From JACKFB01 sp041389525 (GTDB lineage: Bacteria; Myxococcota_A; UBA9042; PHBI01; JACKFB01): DNA of 64,000 bases. Within the stretch, counting starts at the first letter, position 1. Each line of letters starts with the position of its first letter. Below are positions 52,109-62,613 of the stretch, one piece after another. The stretch covers positions 6,800 to 70,799 of the forward strand of contig JAWKRR010000041.1 in NCBI GenBank assembly GCA_041389525.1. Reading direction: 5' to 3'. The position numbers and the translations under genes were made by a program. The notes under the pieces were generated by a model that was not told the origin of the DNA, made no database searches, and worked only from the letters and a program-made list of their open reading frames with translations.

Positions 52109-53043
52109 AACAGCTTCGCGTCGCGGACGGCACGCGGCTGGCCTACACCCTGCGCGGCAACAAGTCCGGCCCCACAGCGCTGCTCTGCGACGGCATCTCG
52201 TGCGACGGCTACGCCTGGAAGCACCTGCGCCCCTGGCTCGAAACGCGCTTCCACGTCCTGCACGTCCACTACCGCGGGCACGGCCGCTCCGGCATCCCAC
52301 GCGACGCCGAGGCCGTCACCCTGCCCCACCTCGCCGCCGACCTCGCCGAGGTCCTGACCCGCCTGGAGCTTGGCCCCGCGGTCGCCATCGGCCACTCCAT
52401 GGGCGTCCAAGTCATCTTGGAGATGGCCCTGCGCACGCCCGACCTCATCCAGGCCGGCGTCCTGCTCTGCGGCGCCAGCGGCCGGCTGCTCGACACCTTC
52501 AAAGACACCGATCTCGGGATGCGCCTGCTCCCCGGGATCAAGAACTTCACCGAGCGCTACGCCGCCGAGGTCTCTTCCGCCCTCCGCCGCCTGATGCCGA
52601 CGGAGTTCTCGTTTCGATTCGCGACCTACACCGAGCTCAACCGCGAGCTCATTCGCCGCGAAGACTTCATGCCCTACCTCGAGCACTTCGCCACGATGCC
52701 GCCCGACCTCTTCACGCGCATGCTCCACGACGCCGCCTCACGCACGGCGGACCCGTGGCTGCACCGGATCACCCAGCCCATGCTGGTGGTCGCCGGCGAC
52801 CGCGACGGATTTACGCCCGCGCGCCTGGCCGAGGCCATGGCGGAGGCGCTCCCCACATCGACCTTCGTGCTCCTCGAAGGCGGAAGTCACACCGCCCCCC
52901 TTGAGGTTCCCGAGCGCGTGGAGCACGTGGTGGCCGAGTTCATCGACCACCACGGCCCTTTCGCCCTCCCCCAAGCGCGCACGCCCCAGCCCGCGCCGCC
53001 ATCACTGGCCGCGACGTTCCGGGCAGTTCGCCAGGTCGGCTAG
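52105..53043 (+). CDS. Alpha/beta hydrolase
   Basis: A 312-residue soluble alpha/beta hydrolase. HYRGHGRSG precedes the nucleophile elbow GHSMG (Ser98). The acid lies in VAGDRDGFTP and the His in EGGSHTAPLE, giving a full triad. No signal peptide. Homologues include esterases, haloperoxidase-like enzymes and biosynthetic hydrolases; the reaction cannot be assigned. A short Pro-rich C-terminal tail. ATG overlaps the previous stop. The stop shares bases with that of the convergent PilZ gene (CTAG at 53040-53043). Confidence 0.88.
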   Translation: MKQLRVADGTRLAYTLRGNKSGPTALLCDGISCDGYAWKHLRPWLETRFHVLHVHYRGHGRSGIPRDAEAVTLPHLAADLAEVLTRLELGPAVAIGHSMGVQVILEMALRTPDLIQAGVLLCGASGRLLDTFKDTDLGMRLLPGIKNFTERYAAEVSSALRRLMPTEFSFRFATYTELNRELIRREDFMPYLEHFATMPPDLFTRMLHDAASRTADPWLHRITQPMLVVAGDRDGFTPARLAEAMAEALPTSTFVLLEGGSHTAPLEVPERVEHVVAEFIDHHGPFALPQARTPQPAPPSLAATFRAVRQVG

Positions 53044-53489
53044 TCCTCGTCGTCGTAGAAGAGGGTGTCGCGCATCTGGAGGAAGTCGTTGATGGCGTCG
53101 GCTTCGGTCGGCGACACCGACATGAAGCGCACGCCCATCCCCGGCTGACAGTCGATGCTCTCAAGCTGCTCGAGGCGCTGCCACCGCACCTCGCACTGCA
53201 GCGTGATGGACTGCGCGTAGTTCGGCAACGTGAAGGTCACCGCGAACACCGAGCCCAAGGGCAGGATGTCGCGCGTCGCCACGAAGAGGCCGCCGGTCGA
53301 GATGTTCTCGGTGAAGCCAGTGTAGAACGTGCTCTCACTGTTCAACCCGAGCTCGACCGCCATGGGCGTCCGGTCGCGGTTGCGCCGGTCGAGACCGTCG
53401 GTCTTGGGCGGCTGCGGGCCGCGCGATGGCACCGCGGGCATGTCCACCCGCGTCTCGGACGAAAATACGTCGTTCTGTGTAGCGATCAT
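53040..53489 (-). CDS. PilZ-domain protein
   Basis: A 149-residue protein with a polar N-terminus and a PilZ domain (about 35-148): DRRNRDRTPM contains the c-di-GMP binding RxxxR region, and NISTGGLFV the DxSxxG-like motif (Asn in place of Asp). It ends FDLQ-like with GVRFMSVSP and an acidic tail. This subtype is common in Myxococcota. It would bind cyclic di-GMP and regulate motility or surface polymers; the Asn substitution could weaken binding. ATG 53489 chosen at the domain's normal N-terminus; the long upstream extension is a shadow. Confidence 0.87.
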   Translation of the reverse strand: MIATQNDVFSSETRVDMPAVPSRGPQPPKTDGLDRRNRDRTPMAVELGLNSESTFYTGFTENISTGGLFVATRDILPLGSVFAVTFTLPNYAQSITLQCEVRWQRLEQLESIDCQPGMGVRFMSVSPTEADAINDFLQMRDTLFYDDED

Positions 53490-53968
53490 GTCCAATCTCC
53501 GCGGGCGTCTCTGGGGGAGGTGCCCGAATTCAAAGGCTGACGCGAGCGCAGGGTGTTGGGCGGGCCCCCGGGGTAGGCGCACAGTGCGCTCCCCGAAGAC
53601 CCACCCAGCCGCGACCGAGGTACTCCCCCCACCGGCCACCATGCTCTCCCGTGCTGAATCGGCCCGGGAGGCGCAACCCTTGAGGAGAACCTGACGCACC
53701 GGCTCGAAAACCCAGGTGCGAGCTGGCTTTTCTTGAACCACCCACGGCCGGACGCGAATCAGCCCGGCTGCCCAACTCGCCGCGCGCTCAGCACACGGCG
53801 CGAGTCCCTTCCGCCCGAGCAGGTGCTCGATTCTGGCAGGACTTTTCTCACGTTCGCGGAGTCACCTTGGTTCGCGCCGAGGCGCCAGGGCGCCAAGACG
53901 CTAAGGACGCGCGTTCTTGGCGCCTCGGCGTCTTTGCGCGTCCCTCTTTGTTCTGGCGCCCCGAAACC
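53490..53968. other. Intergenic region with a 13-bp-arm hairpin (479 bp)
   Basis: No gene. It contains the inverted repeat at 53875-53930 described separately. The 54-kb side is the downstream flank of the FHA gene; the 53.5-kb side is the promoter region of the PilZ gene. Confidence 0.45.
53875..53930. repeat. Inverted repeat with 13-bp arms (CGCCGAGGCGCCA)
   Basis: Arms at 53875-53887 and 53918-53930 are perfectly complementary, with a 30-nt loop that itself repeats GGCGCCAAGACGC. It lies 39-94 bp after the FHA gene stop, reading on the minus strand. GGCGCCTTGGCG-type elements are scattered in many GC-rich genomes. No T-tract follows on either strand. Confidence 0.55.
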
Positions 53969-55324
53969 TCAGGGGTCGGCGCGGAAGAGCTGCTGGCCCG
54001 CCAGCACGAAGTCGCCGGGGCGTAGCTCCACGGCCTCTCGGATGCGGACGTAGGTGCCGTTGGAGCTACCCATGTCCTTGAGCACGACGGAGTCTTCGCG
54101 CCGCGTGAGCATCGCGTGCATGCCCGAGACGTAGCCGTCATCGGGGAACACGATGTCGCCGCGCTCGCGGCCGATGTAGGTCTCGTCGCCGACGAGGACG
54201 TAGGCGTTGCCCACCGAGTCGGGCCCGACGAGCTGCGACAGACGCCCCCAGACGTTGGTCGGCAGCGGGCTGCCGAGGCGCAGCGTGCCCTCTTCGTCCA
54301 GGTCCTGTCCGCGCCCGCTGAGGTCGCCGTAGACGTCGAAGCGGAGCAGCTCCTGGCCGACCCGGAAGGCGTCGCCGGGCTCGATCTCCACCTCGTCGAG
54401 CAGCCGAATGAAGACCCCGTTGGTCGTCTCGAGCGGCGTGACCCACAGCGCGTCGTTTCGATAGGCCAGCTCAGCGTGGCGCGCCGCCAGGAAGTCATCC
54501 TCGGCGAAGTTGATGTGCCCGCCGTCCCGGCCCAGCGTGGTGCCGCCGGCGTCCAGCTCGAACGCGTCGCCGTCGCTGCCGTCCTCGCGGATCAGGACGA
54601 TTCGGCCGCGCGCGACGCCGGAACGCGGCTTCGCGGGCGTGGCGGCCGCGCGGGCTTCAGCCAGCGGGGCGCCGCAGCTCGCGCAGAACGCGAAGTCAGG
54701 CTGACTCGGCGCGCCGCAGACGCGGCACTCGCCGGCGATGGGCTGGGAGATCGGCTCCAGGCTGGTCGGGCGCAGCATCGTGCCGCCGCCCACGCGCGCC
54801 TGGGCCCGCGGCTTGCGCTCGATCTCGGGGCCGGCCGAGCGCGCAGCCACGGTGCGCGGAGGCGCGGCCACGGGCGGCCGCGCGCGGACTCCGCCCGGCG
54901 GAGGCGGCGCCGGGGCGCGCCCCTTGGGCCCCTCCGTGCTGGGATCCACCGTCGAGCCCGGCGGCACTGCGCCAGCGACCAGAGGCTCAGAGATCTGCTG
55001 GGCCGCGCGGGCGGCCTCAGCCCCCGCCGTCGTCTCGCGCGGGTGCGCCGCGGCCGACGTGGCCGAGGCCTGGGCCGGCGCCGTCGGCTTCTTCTGGGGC
55101 GCGTCCGCCGACTCGGCCGCGGGGACCGCCGGCTCGGTGTCGACTGCCGCCGCGGGCGCGACTGGCGCCGCGTGGGCGGGCGTCGCTCGGCGCGGCGCGG
55201 CCTCCGGTGCGGGCTCGGCCTTCGCCGCAGCCGGCGCGCTGGCCGCCTCCAGATCGGAGCCGCAGCCGAGACAAAACCGGAAGAAGTCCTCGTTTTCCTT
55301 GCCGCAGGTCGGGCAACTGATCAC
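53969..55324 (-). CDS. Zinc-ribbon protein with two FHA domains
   Basis: A 451-residue signalling adaptor. The N-terminus is a zinc ribbon (SCPTCGKEN and FCLGCGSD; Cys4, 7, 18, 21). An Ala/Pro/Glu-rich linker (about 25-195) follows, then a second ribbon (ECRVCGAP and FCASCGAP), and two FHA domains: FHA1 (TTLGRDGGHINFAEDDFLAARHAE) and FHA2 (TYIGRERGDIVFPDD, MHAMLTR and SSNGTYV), given in parts. FHA2 keeps the GR, S/N and NG residues that bind phosphothreonine; FHA1 shows a RHAEL core with TTNGV. It likely reads out a Ser/Thr kinase. GTG 55324 follows GGGGAGG. It lies downstream of the sigma-54 regulator gene with 142 bp between. Confidence 0.9.
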   Translation of the reverse strand: MISCPTCGKENEDFFRFCLGCGSDLEAASAPAAAKAEPAPEAAPRRATPAHAAPVAPAAAVDTEPAVPAAESADAPQKKPTAPAQASATSAAAHPRETTAGAEAARAAQQISEPLVAGAVPPGSTVDPSTEGPKGRAPAPPPPGGVRARPPVAAPPRTVAARSAGPEIERKPRAQARVGGGTMLRPTSLEPISQPIAGECRVCGAPSQPDFAFCASCGAPLAEARAAATPAKPRSGVARGRIVLIREDGSDGDAFELDAGGTTLGRDGGHINFAEDDFLAARHAELAYRNDALWVTPLETTNGVFIRLLDEVEIEPGDAFRVGQELLRFDVYGDLSGRGQDLDEEGTLRLGSPLPTNVWGRLSQLVGPDSVGNAYVLVGDETYIGRERGDIVFPDDGYVSGMHAMLTRREDSVVLKDMGSSNGTYVRIREAVELRPGDFVLAGQQLFRADP

Positions 55325-55466
55325 GCGCGTCGCCTCCCCGGAGTCGCTGTCTCCGCTTCGGCAATGCGGTAGCACGCCCCCGCGATGCCGCGCAAGGTCT
55401 GCCCCACCGCGGCGACCGGCCACCGCGCCCCGGCGGCGGCCCCCTCAGCTGGGCGATCCGCGCCCC

Positions 55467-56842
<1,376 letters not shown>

Positions 56843-56846
<4 letters not shown>

Positions 56847-58366
56847 AGCCGGATGTCCTTCCAGTCGCCGCGCCAGAACTTCCAGATCATCGCGCTGGCC
56901 ATCAGGCAGATGTACGTGAACGCCGACGCCCAGATGCCCACCAGCCCGAGATCGAGCACGACCCCCAGCACGTAGGCCAGCGGCACGAGGCACGTCACGT
57001 GCAGGAAGAGCTCGACCTTCATCACGTACTTGCTGTTGCCGGCCCCGTAGAGGGCCTGCGCCAGGATCATCGCGACGCCGACGAGGGCCTCGCAGCCGCC
57101 CATCAGCCGCAGGGAGTTGCGGCCGGCGTCGATGACCTCAGGGTCCTTCGAGAAGATCCCGAAGAGCAGGTCCGGGAACGCGATGGCGAAGAGGCCCATG
57201 GCGCCGAAGAGGTAGACGCCGATGCGCACGGACTCCCAGCCGTAGCGTTCGGCGAGATCGGGGCGGCGGGCGCCGAGGCTCTGGCCGACCAGGGTCGCGG
57301 TGGCGGTCCCGAAGGCGACGCACGACATGAACGTGACCGACAGGATGTCGATGATGACCTTGGTGGCGGCGACGTAGATCGGTGGCCGGGCCTGGATGGC
57401 GTTGAGGTAGAGGTCGCCGACGAGCGGGTGGACCTCCATCGCGCGCAGGACGGCGGTGTGGGCGCCGGGCCAGAAGCCGGCCTGGGTGATCGCCTCGGCC
57501 ACCACGCGCTCGTCGAGGATGCCGACGATCTTGAGGAAGAGCGCGAAGCCCGTCATCACGAAGGTGGTCGCGAGGCCGCTGGGGATCGAGATGCGGGTGA
57601 TCTCCCAGAGCATGCGCCGGTCTACACAACTGAAGCGGTAGTATCGGTATTTACTGCGAAACTTCGGCGCGAGTGAGAACGCGACCATCAGCAGCAGCCC
57701 GAGCATGCTCGAGATCGCCGACGCGAGGCCGGCGCCCTCGACGTACATGGGTTCTACGCCCAACGCCCCGAAGATCAGGATGTAGTTGAGCACGACGTTG
57801 CAGATGTTCATCAGGATCGCCGCGTACATGTGCGCGCGGGTGAAGCCGATGCCGTCGAAGAAGCCCTTGAACGAGACGGTGACCACCATCGGGAAGATGC
57901 CGAGCATCCGCCACTCGGCGTAGGGGACGCCCAGGCGCAGCACGTCCGCGTTGGAGTTGAAGTAGGGGAAGACGTAGCCGATGGCCATGTAGGCGCCGCC
58001 GGCGGCCAGGATGGCGCTGGACACGGTCAGCAGCAGGGAGTTGGCCATGGTGCGGCCGGCGCCCTCGAGGTTGCCCTCGCCGAAGCGGCGCGCCGTGATC
58101 GCCTGGGTGCCGACCACGAAGGAGGACAGGAAGCCGCCGACCCCCCATAAAAGGATCAGCGAGTAACCGATGGCTGACTGGCCCGCGATGCTGTACTGGC
58201 TGGGCAACCGCCCGACCATGATGGTGTCGAGCAGGTTGATTGCAGTCTGCGTCAGCATCGCCAGCACGACGGGCGCCGCGAGGGCAAGGAGCCGGCGGGT
58301 CAACTCGCGGTCGAGCTTCCAGAAGGGCCGCGAGCGCTGAGTTTCTTCGGGCTTCGTCGCCGTCAA
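56843..58366 (-). CDS. MATE-family efflux transporter
   Basis: A multidrug and toxic compound extrusion transporter of 508 residues with about twelve membrane helices in two halves. Typical MATE segments: APVVLAMLTQTAINLLDTIMVGRL, NVVLNYILIFG (parts) and GTATATLVGQSLGARRPDLAE. It uses Na+ or H+ gradients to export drugs or metabolites. The start is uncertain: TTG 58366 (LTATKPEE) has GGAGG upstream and gives a normal N-terminus; GTG 58453 would add 29 residues lacking similarity. Cotranscribed with the response regulator. Confidence 0.88.
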
Positions 58367-58627
58367 GCGACCTCCGTCGTAGGGACCGCTCGGAGGCGGG
58401 CCGACACTGAAACAGAGGGGAAAGGCGCGCGCAAGTCGAACGTGTTTCAGCACCCATAATGGACTTGACGTTTCATGGGATTGCGGCGACCTTTCGCACG
58501 ATCCCCTCCCGCGGGGCTCGCCTTAACCCCAAAGCCCCTACCGTTCCGGCGCCGACCTACGGACGCGATGCCTCCATCCGTCCCGTCGCTCTAAGGCCGA
58601 AGCGGCAACCCAAGAGGACTACAAACG

Positions 58628-59413
58628 ATGGCACAGACCTCGCAGATTTCAGTGTTCCGCCTAGCCTTGGTGAGCGTGGGCCTCTTGCTGCTCGCGAGCC
58701 TTGGTGCCTGCGCGCCCAAGTACCCGAACTGCAACAAGGACTCCCACTGCGCGAAGCACAACCAGGTCTGCGTCGACAAGATTTGCCGCGACTGCAGCAA
58801 CTCCAGCCAGTGCAACAAGGTTGACCCCTGCATGGCCTGCTCGGCCGGCTACGTCTGCTCGCGCGCCCCGGGCTGCTGCAAGTCGGACCTCGACTGCCCC
58901 GGCGGTCGTTGCTGGAAGACGGGCGGCGCGGCGACCGGCCAGTGCGGCGGCGCGTGCCAGGACAACACCCACTGCCCGGCCGGCCAGAAGTGCTCGGGCG
59001 GCGCGTGCGTGCCGGCGACGGACTGCTCCAGCGACGCGAACTGCCCCACGGGTCAGAAGTGCGTCAACGGCGAGTGCACCACGGGCTGCACCATCCAGAA
59101 CGTCCTGTTCGACTTCAACGAGAGCTCGGTCCGCCTGGACCAGGAGCGCGTCGTGCAGGGCAACGTCACCTGCATGAAGGAGTCCGGCCGGGCCTACCGC
59201 GTCGAGGGTCACTGCGATGACCGCGGCTCCGACGAGTACAACCTGGCCCTCGGCCAGCGTCGTGCCGGCTCGGTGGCCCGCGCGTACAAGCGCCTGGGCA
59301 TCGCCGACAGCTCGCTCTCGGTCATCAGCTACGGCGAAGAGCGCCCGAGCTGCACGGCCCAGACCGAGTCCTGCTGGGCGGAGAACCGTCGCGCTGAGAC
59401 CAACCCCCGCTAG
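58628..59413 (+). CDS. pal: Peptidoglycan-associated lipoprotein (OmpA/Pal) with Cys-rich domain
   Basis: A 261-residue outer-membrane lipoprotein. Signal peptide with lipobox SLGAC (Cys28). A Cys-rich region (about 33-150; ten or more Cys in a Dickkopf-like pattern CxxDxxCPxGQKC) is an unusual addition to Pal. The C-terminal OmpA domain starts VLFDFNESSVRLD and has VEGHCDDRGSDEYNLALGQRRA, the peptidoglycan-binding signature. It tethers the outer membrane to peptidoglycan with TolAB. CpoB-like gene and mnmG follow. Confidence 0.9.
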   Translation: MAQTSQISVFRLALVSVGLLLLASLGACAPKYPNCNKDSHCAKHNQVCVDKICRDCSNSSQCNKVDPCMACSAGYVCSRAPGCCKSDLDCPGGRCWKTGGAATGQCGGACQDNTHCPAGQKCSGGACVPATDCSSDANCPTGQKCVNGECTTGCTIQNVLFDFNESSVRLDQERVVQGNVTCMKESGRAYRVEGHCDDRGSDEYNLALGQRRAGSVARAYKRLGIADSSLSVISYGEERPSCTAQTESCWAENRRAETNPR

Positions 59414-59416
59414 TTG

Positions 59417-60217
59417 ATGACTTCTCTTACGCGACATCCGGTGTGGTTCCCGATGGTGAGCGCGCTGCTGCTTGGCGGCGCGCTCACCTCGAGCGGCTGC
59501 GTGACCCTCGGCAACTTCGAGAAGCTCGAGTTGCGCGTTGCAGACCTTGAGCTGCACCGCGCGCAGCTCGAGGCCTCGATGAACGAGGGGGTCACGCGCC
59601 TCGAGACGCTCCACGCGAAGCTGACGGAGGCCGAGGAGACGCTGCGCACCAGCGGCGCGAACCTCGGCATCCGGATGGAGCAGCTCGAAGAGACGGTGCC
59701 CTCCGTGAAGGGGCAGATCGAGGCGACGGCCTTTCAGCTGAAGGCCGCCAACCGGGACATCGACGCCATCAAGAAGGCGCTCTTCGAGCGGCTTGGCTTG
59801 GCGTCGATCTACCTGCCGGCCGACCTGCCCAAGGACGCCGACGGCCAGTGGAAGTTCGCGCAGGACCGCATCAAGGCGGGCGACACGCGGCAGGCCAAGG
59901 CCGTGCTCGACCAGTTCGAGGCGAGCTTTCCGGGCGACGCGCGGGCCGATGACGCGCTCTTTGCGTTGGCGCAGCTGACCGAGCAAGAGGGCGACATCAA
60001 CGGCGCCATCAAGGCGTACCAGCGCGTCCACGACCAGTACACCAAGGGCGACAAGACCCCGGCGGCCTTGTGGCGCATCGGCGAGCTGTTGGCGACGCAG
60101 AAAGACTGCAAGCGCGCGAAGGGGATCTTCGAGTACCTGGGTAAGAGCTTTGGCTCGTCGCCTGAGGGGAAGAAGACCGACGCGAAGCTGAAGGCGCTCG
60201 CGACCGACTGCAAGTAG
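59417..60217 (+). CDS. CpoB/YbgF-like Tol-Pal periplasmic coordinator
   Basis: A 266-residue exported protein. Signal/lipobox segment LTSSGC (about Cys28) suggests a lipoprotein variant. An N-terminal coiled coil (about 35-110; ELRVADLELHRAQLEA) and C-terminal TPR-like repeats (KAGDTRQAKAVLDQF, ADDALFALAQLTEQEG, DKTPAALWRIGELLATQ) are the CpoB pattern. In E. coli CpoB couples outer-membrane constriction and PBP1B. Gene order pal-cpoB is conserved. Start at ATG 59417, three bases after the pal stop. Confidence 0.85.
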   Translation: MTSLTRHPVWFPMVSALLLGGALTSSGCVTLGNFEKLELRVADLELHRAQLEASMNEGVTRLETLHAKLTEAEETLRTSGANLGIRMEQLEETVPSVKGQIEATAFQLKAANRDIDAIKKALFERLGLASIYLPADLPKDADGQWKFAQDRIKAGDTRQAKAVLDQFEASFPGDARADDALFALAQLTEQEGDINGAIKAYQRVHDQYTKGDKTPAALWRIGELLATQKDCKRAKGIFEYLGKSFGSSPEGKKTDAKLKALATDCK

Positions 60218-60226
60218 CTCGGGCGC

Positions 60227-62188
60227 GTGGGTACGGGCGAGCGGGTCTGGGATGTCATCGTGGTCGGGGCCGGCCACGCGGGCTGTGAGGCGGCGACGGC
60301 GGCGGCGCGGATGGGCGCGCAGGTGCTGGTGCTGACGCAGAACATCGACCGCATCGGGTGGATGAGCTGTAACCCCGCCATCGGGGGCGTGGGCAAGGGG
60401 CACCTGGTCAAGGAGGTCGACGCCCTGGGCGGCCTGATGGCGCGGGCGACCGACCTGGCCGGCATCCAGTACCGGCAGCTCAACACGCGCAAGGGGCCGG
60501 CGGTGCGGTCGAGCCGCGCGCAGACCGACAAGCTGGTCTACGCGCAGAGCGTGCGGGCGATGCTGGAGTCCCAGCCCGGCGTCACGGTGAAGCAGACCGG
60601 CGTCGAGGGCTTCCTCGTTGAGGAGACGGGCGCATCAGCGCGTGTCCGCGGCGTAAACACCCAGTTGGGAGCACGCTATTTGGGGCACACCGTGGTCGTG
60701 ACCGCGGGGACCTTCATGGGCGGGCTGTGCCACTACGGCGAGACCAAGGTGGTCGGCGGGCGCGCGGGCGACGGCGCGGCGGTCGGCCTGCCGAAGACGC
60801 TGAGCGCGCTGGGCTTCGCCATGGGCCGCCTGAAGACCGGCACCGTGCCGCGCCTGGACGGGCGGACGATCGATCTCGAGGGCCTGGAGGTGCAGCCGGG
60901 CGACGAGCCGCCCCGCCCTTTCACCATGTACGGCGGCAAGATCGCCCTGCGCCAGGTGCCCTGCTACGTCACCTGGACCAACGAGCGCACCCACGACCAC
61001 ATCCGGGCGAACCTGCACCGCTCGCCGATGTACTCGGGCGCCATCGAGGGTCGCGGACCGCGCTACTGCCCGTCGATCGAAGACAAGATCGTCCGCTTCG
61101 CCGACCGCGACCGCCACCGCATCTTCTTGGAGCCCGAGGGCCTGTCGACCAACGAGGTGTACCCGAACGGCATCTCGACCAGCCTGCCGCTGGACGTCCA
61201 GATCGCCATGGTGCGCAGCATCCCCGGCCTCGAGCGCGCCGAGATCACCCGCCCCGGCTACGCGGTCGAGTACGACATGGTCGACCCGCGCGAGCTGTGG
61301 CCGAGCCTGCAGACGCGGCGGGTGGCCGGCCTCTTCCTCGCCGGGCAGGTCAACGGCACCACCGGCTACGAGGAGGCGGCGATCCAGGGGCTGCTCGCGG
61401 GCGCCAACGCCGTGCTCAGCGTGCGTGGCGAGGCGCCGCTGGTGCTGGACCGCTCCGAGGCTTACGGCGGCGTCCTCGTGGACGACCTGACCACCCACGG
61501 CGCCGACGAGCCCTACCGGATGTTCACCTCGCGCGCCGAGTACCGGCTGGCCCTGCGCGAGGACAACGCCGACGAGCGCCTCATGCCTCGCGGCCGCGCC
61601 CTGGGCCTGGTCGACGACGCGACCTGGGCCGCCTTCGCGACGCGGATGGCCTCGGTCGAGCGCGCCGTCGAGCGGCTGCGCGAGACGGCCCTGCTCCCCG
61701 ACGCCGGCACCAACGACCGCCTCCGCGCCCGCGGCCTCGTCGAGCTCTCAGGCCCCAGCACCCTGGAGGCCCTGCTCCGCCGCCCCGAGGTCCAGCTCGA
61801 GGACCTCGAATCCCTCGGCGCCGACTGGCTCTCCGAGCTGGAGCCCGAGGCCCGCGAGAAGGTCGAGGTGCGCATCCGCTACGCCGGCTACATCGCCCGC
61901 CAAGACCGCCAGATCGAGCGCTTCCGGGCCCACGAAGACCTCGCGCTGCCCGAGGGCATCGACTTCAACCGCATCGGCGGCCTGACCCGCGAGGCCATCG
62001 AGAAGCTCGAGTCCTCCCGCCCGACCAGCATCGGCCACGCCAGCCGCCTGCCCGGCGTCACGCCCGCCCACGTCTCGGCCCTCATGGTCCACGTGCGCGC
62101 TGGCAAGCCCGCCCGACCCGCGCCCGCCGCTCAGTCGTTGAGCGCCCCGCCCAAGGACATCCCCATGTCCGCCCGCAGCACCTCGTAG
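60227..62188 (+). CDS. mnmG: tRNA uridine-5-carboxymethylaminomethyl modification enzyme
   Basis: A 653-residue FAD enzyme that, with MnmE, installs the cmnm5 group at wobble U34 of certain tRNAs. FAD-binding motif VVVGAGHAGCEAATAAARMG at the N-terminus, then MSCNPAIGGVGKGHLVKEVDALGG (parts) and GLFLAGQVNGTTGYEEAA. The C-terminus has the GidA_C domain (PTSIGHASRLPGVTPAHVSAL). Start is a GTG at 60227, 9 bp after cpoB. The end overlaps the convergent gene at 62131-62613 by 58 bp. Confidence 0.95.
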   Translation: MGTGERVWDVIVVGAGHAGCEAATAAARMGAQVLVLTQNIDRIGWMSCNPAIGGVGKGHLVKEVDALGGLMARATDLAGIQYRQLNTRKGPAVRSSRAQTDKLVYAQSVRAMLESQPGVTVKQTGVEGFLVEETGASARVRGVNTQLGARYLGHTVVVTAGTFMGGLCHYGETKVVGGRAGDGAAVGLPKTLSALGFAMGRLKTGTVPRLDGRTIDLEGLEVQPGDEPPRPFTMYGGKIALRQVPCYVTWTNERTHDHIRANLHRSPMYSGAIEGRGPRYCPSIEDKIVRFADRDRHRIFLEPEGLSTNEVYPNGISTSLPLDVQIAMVRSIPGLERAEITRPGYAVEYDMVDPRELWPSLQTRRVAGLFLAGQVNGTTGYEEAAIQGLLAGANAVLSVRGEAPLVLDRSEAYGGVLVDDLTTHGADEPYRMFTSRAEYRLALREDNADERLMPRGRALGLVDDATWAAFATRMASVERAVERLRETALLPDAGTNDRLRARGLVELSGPSTLEALLRRPEVQLEDLESLGADWLSELEPEAREKVEVRIRYAGYIARQDRQIERFRAHEDLALPEGIDFNRIGGLTREAIEKLESSRPTSIGHASRLPGVTPAHVSALMVHVRAGKPARPAPAAQSLSAPPKDIPMSARSTS

Positions 62189-62613
62189 CGCTCGCCGTCC
62201 TTCCGCAGCGTCAGCCGCAGCCGCTGCCCGGCCTCAAACCGGTACTTCGGGTGCACCTTCAGCGCCTCGTCGGCCTCGCCCTCGAACTCGGGCACGAAGC
62301 GCACGGTCGCGAACCCGCTCTTGTCCTCGATGCTGATGTCCAGGTGCGCCAGCGTCACCTTGACCGACGGGTAGTGCTCGACCTCGTTCATCACCCGCGT
62401 CACCGCGGTCTCTTGGTCGTGCCCGAAGCGGTCGGAGTAGTCCCGCGCGATATACATCTCCAGCGCCTCGCGGTCGCCGGTCTCCACCGCCTCCACCATG
62501 GCCGCCAGCGAGCGCTTCACGCGCTCCTCCTCCTCGTTTCCGCACCCGCGCACCGCGAAAAACCCCACCGCCAGCACCGCGATGACCACCACCGCCAGCA
62601 CCCGCGGGCTCAC
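62131..62613 (-). CDS. Membrane-anchored NTF2-like protein
   Basis: A 160-residue protein with one N-terminal membrane helix (RVLAVVVIAVLAVGFFAV) and a C-terminal alpha/beta domain opening KRSLAAMVEAVETGDREALEMYIARDY, a pattern of SnoaL/NTF2-like folds. One Cys (GCG) after the helix could be a lipid anchor. Likely periplasmic. GTG 62613 overlaps the upstream stop by 4 nt. It follows the RSH-like gene in the same transcript. Function unknown. Confidence 0.75.
   Translation of the reverse strand: MSPRVLAVVVIAVLAVGFFAVRGCGNEEEERVKRSLAAMVEAVETGDREALEMYIARDYSDRFGHDQETAVTRVMNEVEHYPSVKVTLAHLDISIEDKSGFATVRFVPEFEGEADEALKVHPKYRFEAGQRLRLTLRKDGERYEVLRADMGMSLGGALND

Noticed and set aside
53875..53930. 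Intrinsic terminator for the FHA gene
   Set aside because: The arms are strong but the loop is 30 nt and no U-tract follows, so it is listed only as a repeat.
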